A stretch of 5,418 nucleotides of DNA from DASPXY01 sp038227745 (GTDB lineage: Bacteria; Planctomycetota; Planctomycetia; Gemmatales; Gemmataceae): assembly GCA_038227745.1 (NCBI GenBank), contig JBBRPS010000695.1:1-5418 (forward strand), in the 5' to 3' direction. Below are positions 1 through 5,356 of this stretch, one piece after another (the first letter of the stretch is position 1; the number at the start of each line of letters is the position of its first letter). The position numbers were made by a program, and so were the translations under genes. The notes beneath the pieces are model-generated. The model saw nothing but the letters and a program-made list of their open reading frames with translations. It made no database searches and had not been told where the DNA came from.

Positions 1-48
1 GGTAGGGGCCGACCCACCCGTCCGCCAGGGCGGACCTGTGTCCCCACC
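1..48. repeat. GC-rich imperfect inverted repeat at the left edge
   Basis: An inner 7-bp perfect stem pairs 20-26 (gtccgcc) with 29-35 (ggcggac) around a 2-base centre. An outer stem pairs 1-3 and 5-8 (ggt, gggg) with 42-48 (ccccacc), with one bulged base at position 4. The two are separated by an asymmetric internal loop. No T-tract follows, so it is not a standard intrinsic terminator. It could be the end of an upstream gene's 3' structure or one copy of a dispersed palindromic repeat. The element may begin before the window. Confidence 0.45.
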
Positions 49-65
49 GACCGACCGCCGGGTCG

Positions 66-71
66 TATAAC
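66..71 (+). promoter_or_regulatory. Possible -10 element in an AT-rich island
   Basis: The hexamer tataac sits in the only AT-rich patch (about 65-78) of an otherwise very GC-rich leader, about 65 bases before the chosen start of the first gene. It resembles a sigma-70 -10 box. No convincing -35 box is visible 16-18 bases upstream. The island is also weakly palindromic (gtat at 65-68, atac at 76-79), so an operator-like role is an alternative. This is a suggestion only. Confidence 0.2.
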
Positions 72-122
72 AACGATACCGCGTGACCGGCCACGTGGCG
101 CATCGGCTCGCGGACGACCCCT

Positions 123-127
123 GGAGA
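123..127 (+). promoter_or_regulatory. Ribosome binding site deciding the start of the PSCyt1/DUF1549/DUF1553 gene
   Basis: GGAGA lies 9 bases before the ATG at 137. The open frame extends upstream to a GTG at 83, but that start has no comparable site. Beginning at 137 places a clean signal peptide at the very N-terminus, so this site supports 137 over 83. Confidence 0.6.
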
Positions 128-136
128 CATTCGCGG

Positions 137-2941
137 ATGAGATACCCCCACCCGACCCCCGTGGCGGCGGCCCTCGCCCTGGTACTCCTGGCCAGCCTGC
201 CCGCCGCCGCCGCGCCGCCTGCCGATACGGGGGCCGACTTCTTCGAGACAAAGATCCGCCCGGTCCTCGCCGAGCATTGCTACAAGTGCCACTCCGGGCA
301 GGGCAAATCTCCGAAGGGCGGTCTGCGCCTCGACAGCGTCGCGGCCCTCCGCAAGGGCGGCGACTCCGGTCCGGCAGTGGTGCCGGGAAAGCCTGCGGAG
401 AGCCCGCTCATCAAGGCGGTGCGCTACACCGACCCCGACCTGCGCATGCCGCCCAAGGGCAAGCTCCCCAATGCCGTCATCGCGGATCTGGAGCGCTGGG
501 TTCGCCTCGGCGCGCCGGCCCCTGCCGACAAGGGCCCCTCTGCCCGGCCGTCCGGCATCGACTTCACCGCCGCCCGGCGCCACTGGGCCTACCAGCCGGT
601 CCGCAAGCCCGCGCTGCCCGCCGTCAAGGATCGCACCTGGCCCGCTGACCCGCTCGACTTCTTCGTGCTTGCCCGGCTGGAGGCGGCGGGGCTGACGCCC
701 GCGCCCGCCGCGGACCGCCGCACCCTCATCCGCCGTGCCTCCTTCGACCTGGTCGGCCTGCCACCGACCGCCGCGGAGATCGAGGCGTTCGAGCGCGACC
801 TGCGCCCCGACGCCTACGCCAGGCTGATCGACCGCCTCCTCGCGTCGCCGCACTACGGCGAGCGCTGGGGCCGTCACTGGCTCGACGTCGCCCGCTACGC
901 CGATACCAAGGACGGCGTGCTCATGTACGGCGACGACCGCATCCGGCCCTACGCCTATACCTACCGCGATTACGTCATCCGCGCCCTGAACGAGGACACC
1001 CCTTACGACCGCTTCGTCCACGAGCAGCTCGCCGCGGACCTGATCGAGCCGAAGGTCGAGCCGTGGCGGCTGGCGGCGATGGGCTTCCTGACGCTCGGCC
1101 GTATGTTCGACAACAACGTCCACGACGTGATCGACGATCGCATCGACACCGTCACGCGCGGCCTGCTCGGGCTGACGGTGGCGTGCGCCCGCTGCCACGA
1201 CCACAAGTACGATGCCGTCCCGACCCGCGATTACTACTCGCTCTACGGCGTGTTCGCGAGCTGCGAGGCGCCGCTGGAGCTGCCGCTGACCGACCGGCCG
1301 GAGCGGCTGTCCGGCTTCGCCGAGTTCGAGAAGGTAGCGGGGCCAAAGCGGGCGGCGGTCCAGAAGTTCCTCGATGCCCAGTACGCGCTGCTGTCGGAGA
1401 CGGCGCGGCTGCGGGTCGCGGATTACCTGGTGCGCGTCGCCACCGCGCCGCCGGACCCGCTGGAAACGGCGATCTACTTCCTGTCGCTGGCGCCTGGGGA
1501 CCTCCGCCCGCAGATCGTCCACCGCTGGCGTCGCTACCTGGAGCGGCACGCTCGGCTCGACGATCCGGTGTTCGGCCCCTGGCGCGAGCTGGTGGACCTG
1601 CCCGAGACGGGCTTCGCCGGCGGTGCCCGGGAGGCCGCGGCCCGATGGCGTTCCCGGCCGGCGGGCGTGCAGCAGGGGCAGCTCAACCCGCTGGTGTACG
1701 ACGCCCTGGCCGGGGCGAAGCTGACGGGTAAGGCGGACGTCGCCCGGGCCTACGGTGGCCTGCTGAAGCGCATCTACGAGGAGGCGAAGAAGAGTGCGCC
1801 GCCGGCCGCGGACCGTGTGCGGCGGCAACTGCTCGACCTGCTGGCCGGCCGCGACAGCCCGGCCTATTTCCCGAAGAGCAGGACACGCCGCTACATGTCG
1901 CGCGGTGAGACGGATTCCTTCGGCCGCCAGCTTACGGAGCTCGACCTCCTCGCGGTGCGCTCGCCGGTCGCCCCGCCGCGGGCGATGGTGCTGCACGACG
2001 GCGAGATCCGCGACCCGCACGTGTTCGTGCGCGGCAACCCGGCCGTCGCCGGGGAGAAGGTGCCGCGGCAGTTCCTGCGCGTCCTGGAGGGCGAGCGGCG
2101 TGAACCGTTCACCGGCGGCAGCGGCCGCCTCGACCTGGCGCGCGCCATCACGGCCCCGGACAACCCGCTCACCCGCCGCGTGCTGGTCAACCGCATCTGG
2201 ATGCACCACTTCGGCGAGCCGCTGGTGGCCACGCCGAGCGACTTCGGCGCTCGCAGTTCTCCGCCGACTCACCCCGAGTTGCTCGACCATCTGGCCGCCA
2301 CCTTCCTCGAGGATGGCTGGTCACTGAAGAAGCTGCACCGACGTCTCCTGCTGTCCAGCACATATCGCCAGGCGAGCTGGGACCGCCCCGAGTGCCGCAA
2401 GGTCGATCCGGAGAACCGCCTGCTGTGGCGGGCCAACCGCCGCCGCCTCGACCTGGAGGCCATGCGCGACGCACTCCTGTTCGTCTCCGGCCGGCTGGAC
2501 GCGAAGCTGTACGGCCGGCCGGTCGAGCTCGCGAAGGAAGCGGCGAACCGCCGCCGCACTGTGTACGGCCTGGTGGACCGCCAGAACCTGCCGGGCCTAT
2601 ACCGGGCCTTCGACTTCGCCAGTCCCGACGCGACGGCGGAGCGTCGGCCGTTCACCACGGTCCCGCAGCAGGCGCTATTCGCGCTCAACGCGCCGTTCGG
2701 GCGCGAGCAGGCCCGCACCGTGGCGGCGTCGCTCGCCGCGCCGGGTGCGGCCACGGAATCGGAGGCGGCGGTCCGGCTCCTGTACCGCCGCGTCCTGGCC
2801 CGCGAGCCGACGGCGAATGAACGGACGGCCTCGGTGCGGTTCATCCGGGCGTCCGTCGATGGCGGGCGGCCGGTCGGGACGGCGTTTGAAGATTTCGCCC
2901 AGGTGCTGCTGATGACGAACGAGTTCCTGTTCGTTGACTGA
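137..2941 (+). CDS. Secreted PSCyt1-DUF1549-DUF1553 (PSD1) planctomycete cytochrome-c-like protein
   Basis: A protein of 934 residues, full length for this planctomycete family. Residues 1 to about 26 form a signal peptide: a short N-terminus, a hydrophobic Ala/Leu stretch, then an AAAA-P cleavage-like region. Residues about 34-128 are a planctomycete cytochrome C domain (PSCyt1) with a haem-binding CYKCH (C48, C51, H52) and a downstream MPP whose M104 could be the distal haem ligand. Residues about 170-380 match DUF1549 (PSCyt2), including SPHYGERWGRHWLDVARYADT-like sequence near 238-256 and a second CXXCH, C350-A-R-C353-H354, in the family motif CARCHDHK. Residues about 655-905 match DUF1553 (PSD1), with NRIWMHHFGEPLV and the THPELLDHLA and SSTYRQAS blocks. 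The C-terminus NEFLFVD is typical, so the gene is intact. The biochemical role of the family is not established; export and haem binding suggest an envelope redox or substrate-processing role with the DUF1501 partner encoded downstream. An in-frame GTG at 83 would add 18 residues before the signal peptide and is less likely. Confidence 0.93.
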   Translation: MRYPHPTPVAAALALVLLASLPAAAAPPADTGADFFETKIRPVLAEHCYKCHSGQGKSPKGGLRLDSVAALRKGGDSGPAVVPGKPAESPLIKAVRYTDPDLRMPPKGKLPNAVIADLERWVRLGAPAPADKGPSARPSGIDFTAARRHWAYQPVRKPALPAVKDRTWPADPLDFFVLARLEAAGLTPAPAADRRTLIRRASFDLVGLPPTAAEIEAFERDLRPDAYARLIDRLLASPHYGERWGRHWLDVARYADTKDGVLMYGDDRIRPYAYTYRDYVIRALNEDTPYDRFVHEQLAADLIEPKVEPWRLAAMGFLTLGRMFDNNVHDVIDDRIDTVTRGLLGLTVACARCHDHKYDAVPTRDYYSLYGVFASCEAPLELPLTDRPERLSGFAEFEKVAGPKRAAVQKFLDAQYALLSETARLRVADYLVRVATAPPDPLETAIYFLSLAPGDLRPQIVHRWRRYLERHARLDDPVFGPWRELVDLPETGFAGGAREAAARWRSRPAGVQQGQLNPLVYDALAGAKLTGKADVARAYGGLLKRIYEEAKKSAPPAADRVRRQLLDLLAGRDSPAYFPKSRTRRYMSRGETDSFGRQLTELDLLAVRSPVAPPRAMVLHDGEIRDPHVFVRGNPAVAGEKVPRQFLRVLEGERREPFTGGSGRLDLARAITAPDNPLTRRVLVNRIWMHHFGEPLVATPSDFGARSSPPTHPELLDHLAATFLEDGWSLKKLHRRLLLSSTYRQASWDRPECRKVDPENRLLWRANRRRLDLEAMRDALLFVSGRLDAKLYGRPVELAKEAANRRRTVYGLVDRQNLPGLYRAFDFASPDATAERRPFTTVPQQALFALNAPFGREQARTVAASLAAPGAATESEAAVRLLYRRVLAREPTANERTASVRFIRASVDGGRPVGTAFEDFAQVLLMTNEFLFVD
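2915..2934 (+). other. Small stem-loop at the end of the first gene
   Basis: acgaac (2915-2920) pairs with gttcgt (2929-2934) around an 8-base loop, and G-U pairs could extend the stem outward by two. It lies within the last codons of the DUF1553 gene, just before its stop and the next gene's start, where structure could affect termination, coupling or message stability. A 6-bp stem in coding sequence may be chance. Confidence 0.25.
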
Positions 2942-2944
2942 GAC

Positions 2945-2962
2945 GGCGATGGCGGCGATGGC
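2945..2962 (+). repeat. Tandem 9-bp duplication at the HEPN gene start
   Basis: ggcgatggc occurs twice in direct tandem (2945-2953 and 2954-2962). Each copy supplies an in-frame ATG, at 2949 and 2958, so the duplication creates two candidate starts three codons apart (protein begins M-A-A-M-A-D). Confidence 0.7.
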
Positions 2963-3392
2963 GGATCGAGGAAAACATGTTCGCCTGTTCCGGCGGGCGG
3001 CAGACCAGCGCCTGGCGGCGGCCGAGTTCTTGCTGCAGCACGGCTACCGACTGGAGGCTGTCTACCTGGGAGGCTATGCGGTAGAATGCGCGTTGAAAGG
3101 CCTGATTTTGAACTGGGCGCCCCAGGCCGAGTTCGCGGAAGTGCTCGAACAGCTCACGGAAGTGGGAGCGAAAGGGCACAACTTTGAGTACCTGAAGGGG
3201 TTGCTGAAGGGACGCCGTGGTGGGCGGCGAAAGCCGGATCATGAGCTCCTCGGGGTCCTCGCCGATCATTTGCCGGCCGTCATGTCCTGGTCCACCGACC
3301 TCCGTTATCACGCCGGGACGGTGTCGGCCAAGACAGCGCATCGGTTCCTTACTGCGGCCAGAGCCATCCGCGATACCTGCGCAAGGAGTTGA
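2949..3392 (+). CDS. HEPN-domain protein, RX4-6H motif not seen
   Basis: A small, probably cytoplasmic, mostly alpha-helical protein of 147 residues with no signal peptide. The HEPN (PF05168-like) call rests on a first helix with AADQRLAAAEFLL (about 17-29), the hallmark second helix GGYAVECALKGLI (41-53), a GHNFEYLKGLL block (76-86) matching the family's H-x-L-x-x-L turn, and a late LRY (118-120) before the final helix. Many HEPN proteins are metal-independent RNases using R-X4-6-H. Here R119 is followed by H121 and then H131, neither at canonical spacing, so nuclease activity is doubtful. HEPN proteins often act in toxin-antitoxin, defence or nucleotide-binding pairs, commonly with a nucleotidyltransferase, but no such gene is in this window. 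The gene starts 7 bases after the DUF1553 stop and ends 2 bases before the next ATG. The start is uncertain: ATG 2949 has a weak GAGA upstream, ATG 2958 has none, and TTG 2934 would overlap the previous gene. Its GC content is lower than that of the flanking large genes. Confidence 0.8.
   Translation: MAAMADRGKHVRLFRRAADQRLAAAEFLLQHGYRLEAVYLGGYAVECALKGLILNWAPQAEFAEVLEQLTEVGAKGHNFEYLKGLLKGRRGGRRKPDHELLGVLADHLPAVMSWSTDLRYHAGTVSAKTAHRFLTAARAIRDTCARS
3383..3388 (+). promoter_or_regulatory. Strong ribosome binding site for the BolA-like gene
   Basis: AAGGAG lies 6 bases before the ATG at 3395, inside the last codons of the HEPN gene whose stop is 3390-3392. It is the clearest Shine-Dalgarno in the window. 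It favours ATG 3395 over the TTG at 3389 and implies coupled translation with the HEPN gene. Confidence 0.75.
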
Positions 3393-3394
3393 TC

Positions 3395-3760
3395 ATGCGC
3401 AACTTGGAGTCGAAGAACGCGAAGGAGAGGGAGAAAATCGACAAGCTGGAGTCGAAAAGGACAGAGGAGACACGGAAGGTCGAGGACTTGCTGCGCGCGC
3501 ACTTTCCCGATCACCCCAAGAGGTATCCTCCGCTGGCCTACCGCTATAACTCGGCGTGCATCCGGGTGCGCGTCGTGAGCAAGCGCTTCTCTGGGTTAGA
3601 CCCTGTGGATCGCTGGGACATGGTCGTGCCGATCTTGAAGGCGAACCTTCCCGAGGCTACCTGGGAGGATCTCAGTCTGATCCTGCTGATGACTCCGGAC
3701 GAGGTCAAAGATTCCCTCGCCAACATCACCTTTGAGAACCCCGAGCCATGCAGGCTGTAG
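3395..3760 (+). CDS. Small protein with charged coiled-coil N-terminus and BolA-like region
   Basis: A protein of 121 residues, no signal peptide. Residues 1 to about 31 are Lys/Glu/Arg-rich and form an imperfect 14-residue duplication beginning LESK at 4 and again at 18, probably a helix or coiled coil. Residues about 29-104 resemble a BolA domain: a VEDLLRAHFPD first helix, a RVRVVSKRFSGLDPVDRW core (57-74) matching the BolA pattern of V-V-S-x-x-F-x-G followed by V-x-R-H, and a late LSLILLMTPDE strand (93-103) like the family's L-x-L-x-x-x-T-x-x-E. The striking difference is W74, where BolA proteins carry the conserved His that ligates an iron-sulfur cluster with monothiol glutaredoxins. 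If it is BolA-like, cluster sharing is unlikely to be its role. The likeness was judged by eye, and convergent resemblance is possible; otherwise it is an uncharacterised small protein. It starts 2 bases after the HEPN stop and probably works with that protein. Its final codons overlap an upstream in-frame ATG (3748) of the DUF1501 frame. Confidence 0.8.
   Translation: MRNLESKNAKEREKIDKLESKRTEETRKVEDLLRAHFPDHPKRYPPLAYRYNSACIRVRVVSKRFSGLDPVDRWDMVVPILKANLPEATWEDLSLILLMTPDEVKDSLANITFENPEPCRL
3405..3456 (+). repeat. In-frame direct repeat within the BolA-like gene
   Basis: tggagtcgaa occurs at 3405-3414 and again at 3447-3456, exactly 42 bases (14 codons) apart, encoding LESK both times. The protein-level repeat spans about 14 residues per copy (4-17 and 18-31), with 6 identities plus I/V and D/E matches. 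A 14-residue period equals two heptads, consistent with a duplicated coiled-coil segment. Confidence 0.5.
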
Positions 3761-3777
3761 CCGCCACCGCCGACCGC

Positions 3778-3785
3778 GAGAGGAG
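3778..3785 (+). promoter_or_regulatory. Ribosome binding site deciding the start of the DUF1501 gene
   Basis: GAGAGGAG ends 7 bases before the ATG at 3793. The frame is open back to an ATG at 3748 inside the preceding gene, but only the 3793 start has a good site and puts the twin-arginine signal near the N-terminus. Confidence 0.65.
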
Positions 3786-3792
3786 CCACCCC

Positions 3793-5208
3793 ATGAACCC
3801 GCGCGCCATTCTCTCCCGACGCGAGATGCTCCACCAGATGGGTACCGGACTCGGCGCGCTCGGCCTCATCGGCCTGCTCGCCGACACGGGGGAGTTGGCC
3901 GCCGCTGGCCCTGACCCGCGCAACCCGCTCGCCCCGCGGCCGCCACACTTCCGCGCCCGCGTCAAACACGTGATCCACGTCTACCTCAACGGCGGACCAT
4001 CGCACCTCGACACCTTCGATCCCAAGCCGGCCCTGGCGCGCTACGCCGGCCGGCCGCTGCCCGCGGGTAACCTGACGACGGAGCGGCCGACCGGCGCCGC
4101 CTTGCCGTCGCCGTTCCGCTTCCGCAAGTACGGCCGCAGCGGCATCGAGATCAGCGAACTGTTCGAGAAGACGGCGGCCCATGTCGATGACATCTGCTTC
4201 ATCCGCTCGATGTACGCGAACACGCCCAACCACGAGCAGTCGATGCGGCTGATGAACTGCGGCGACGAACGATTGTCGCGGCCGAGCATGGGCGCGTGGG
4301 TCACCTACGGTCTCGGCACCGAAAACCAGAACCTGCCCGGCTTCGTCGCCATGTGCCCCGGCTTGCCCGTGGCCGACTCCTCCAACTGGCGCTCCGCCTT
4401 CCTGCCGGGCATCTACCAGGGCACGCACCTCGACACGCGCCGCACCCGCGTCGAGGAACTGCTGGAGAACATCCGCAGCCGGCACGCCTCGCCGGCGGAC
4501 CAGCGGCGGCAGCTCGACCTGCTGGAGGAGCTGAACCGCAACCACCTGGGGCGACGCGCCGAGGACGCCGCGCTGGAGGCGCGTATCCAGTCCTTCGAGT
4601 TGGCCTACCGGATGCAGTCCGCGGCCGCCGACGCCTTCGACCTGGGCCGCGAGCCGGCGCGCGTCCGGCAGGCGTACGGCGAGCACGTCCAGGGGCGGCA
4701 ACTGCTGATCGCGCGGCGGCTGGTGGAGCGCGGCGTGCGCTTCGTGCAGTGCTACCACGGCGACGTGCAGCCCTGGGACAGCCACGATAACCTGGAGCGC
4801 AACCACCGCAACCTGGCCCGCCAGATCGACAGCCCGATCGCGGCGCTGCTGGCGGACCTGAAGCGGCTCGGCCTGTTCGAGGAGACGCTGGTGATCTGCG
4901 GCGGCGAGTTCGGCCGCACTCCCGCGGTCGAGCTGGTCAACGGCCGCCCGGGCATGGGCCGCGACCACAACCACTGGGGCTTCACAGTCTGGCTGGCGGG
5001 CGGTGGCGTCAAGGGCGGGACCGTCTATGGCGCCACCGACGAGTTTGGGTACCGTGCCGTCGAGAACCGCGTGCATGTCCACGACCTGCACGCGACGATC
5101 CTGCACCTGCTCGGCCTGGACCACGAGCGGCTGACCTACCGCTATGCCGGCCGCGACTTCCGCCTCACCGACGTCCACGGCCGGGTGGTGCGGGAAGTCA
5201 TCGGGTAG
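3793..5208 (+). CDS. Tat-exported DUF1501 protein (alkaline phosphatase/sulfatase-like superfamily)
   Basis: A protein of 471 residues, normal for DUF1501 (PF07394). The N-terminus has a twin-arginine signal, S8-R9-R10-E11-M12-L13, followed by a hydrophobic Gly/Leu/Ile stretch (about 16-30), so folded export by Tat is likely. The core begins at about residue 57 with VKHVIHVYLNGGPSHLDTFD, where the GGPSHLDTFDPKP block (67-79) corresponds to the metal-site region of the alkaline-phosphatase fold. Late motifs are GGEFGRTP (370-377) and GRDHNHWGF (389-397), the latter supplying His/Asp candidates for metal binding. The C-terminus LHATILHLLGLD, then RLTDVHGRVV, is typical and complete. Substrate and reaction are unknown; homologues are annotated as hypothetical or sulfatase-like. 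It is the usual partner of the PSCyt1/DUF1549/DUF1553 protein, here separated from it by two small genes. It is 32 bases downstream of the BolA-like gene and GC-rich like the first gene (44 of 60 bases G or C in 4441-4500). Confidence 0.93.
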   Translation: MNPRAILSRREMLHQMGTGLGALGLIGLLADTGELAAAGPDPRNPLAPRPPHFRARVKHVIHVYLNGGPSHLDTFDPKPALARYAGRPLPAGNLTTERPTGAALPSPFRFRKYGRSGIEISELFEKTAAHVDDICFIRSMYANTPNHEQSMRLMNCGDERLSRPSMGAWVTYGLGTENQNLPGFVAMCPGLPVADSSNWRSAFLPGIYQGTHLDTRRTRVEELLENIRSRHASPADQRRQLDLLEELNRNHLGRRAEDAALEARIQSFELAYRMQSAAADAFDLGREPARVRQAYGEHVQGRQLLIARRLVERGVRFVQCYHGDVQPWDSHDNLERNHRNLARQIDSPIAALLADLKRLGLFEETLVICGGEFGRTPAVELVNGRPGMGRDHNHWGFTVWLAGGGVKGGTVYGATDEFGYRAVENRVHVHDLHATILHLLGLDHERLTYRYAGRDFRLTDVHGRVVREVIG

Positions 5209-5229
5209 GTATTACTCCGGCGCGAATGT

Positions 5230-5287
5230 CCACACCAGCCCGACGCGCCGGCGAAGGATCTCTCGCCGGCGCGTCGGGCTGGTGTGG
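5230..5287. terminator. Long perfect hairpin, possible terminator or palindromic repeat
   Basis: A perfect inverted repeat of 25 bp pairs 5230-5254 with 5263-5287 around the 8-base loop aggatctc; one further G-U pair is possible at the base. It starts 21 bases after the DUF1501 stop. The position fits a transcript end, and a 25-bp GC-rich stem should be very stable. No T-tract follows on either strand, so a canonical intrinsic terminator is not supported. RNA 3'-end protection, bidirectional termination or a dispersed palindromic element are alternatives. The structure is certain as sequence; the role is inferred. Confidence 0.75.
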
Positions 5288-5356
5288 GAAGACCTTGCTG
5301 GCGGGATTACTACTACCTCGCGGCAGAAATGAGTGGCCGTTCGTTTAGCCGCGAGC

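Noticed and set aside
83..136. GTG at 83 as start of the first gene, adding 18 residues
   Set aside because: No ribosome binding site precedes it, and it would bury the signal peptide behind a charged segment. ATG 137 has GGAGA at good spacing.
1003..2844. Several - strand frames of 60-190 codons opposite the first gene
   Set aside because: They are shadow frames of a GC-rich gene with no motifs or ribosome binding sites that stand out, while the + strand protein is continuous and complete.
2977..3084. Short frame of 35 codons starting at an ATG preceded by GAGG, inside the HEPN gene
   Set aside because: It is out of frame with the HEPN protein, short, Cys/Arg/Trp-rich and without recognisable features; the HEPN frame has the family motifs.
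2944..3772. Imperfect inverted repeat (12 of 13) at 2944-2956 and 3760-3772 flanking the two small genes, as possible mobile-element ends
   Set aside because: Both arms are low-complexity ggc/gat/gcc triplets common in this composition. No target duplication, transposase or integrase is seen.
3748..3792. ATG at 3748 as start of the DUF1501 gene, overlapping the previous gene
   Set aside because: No good Shine-Dalgarno precedes it, and the extra 15 residues push the twin-arginine motif away from the N-terminus. ATG 3793 has GAGAGGAG at good spacing.
3544..5178. Open reading frame of 544 codons on the - strand opposite the DUF1501 gene
   Set aside because: Its translation is Ala/Val/Arg/Gln-rich low-information sequence with no recognisable motif. 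It mirrors the strong G/C third-position bias of the genuine + strand gene, which has full family motifs.
5144..5332. Frame of 62 codons running from the DUF1501 end through the first hairpin
   Set aside because: It begins inside the DUF1501 gene in another frame and translates through the palindrome, giving Arg/Ser-rich sequence; no start signal.
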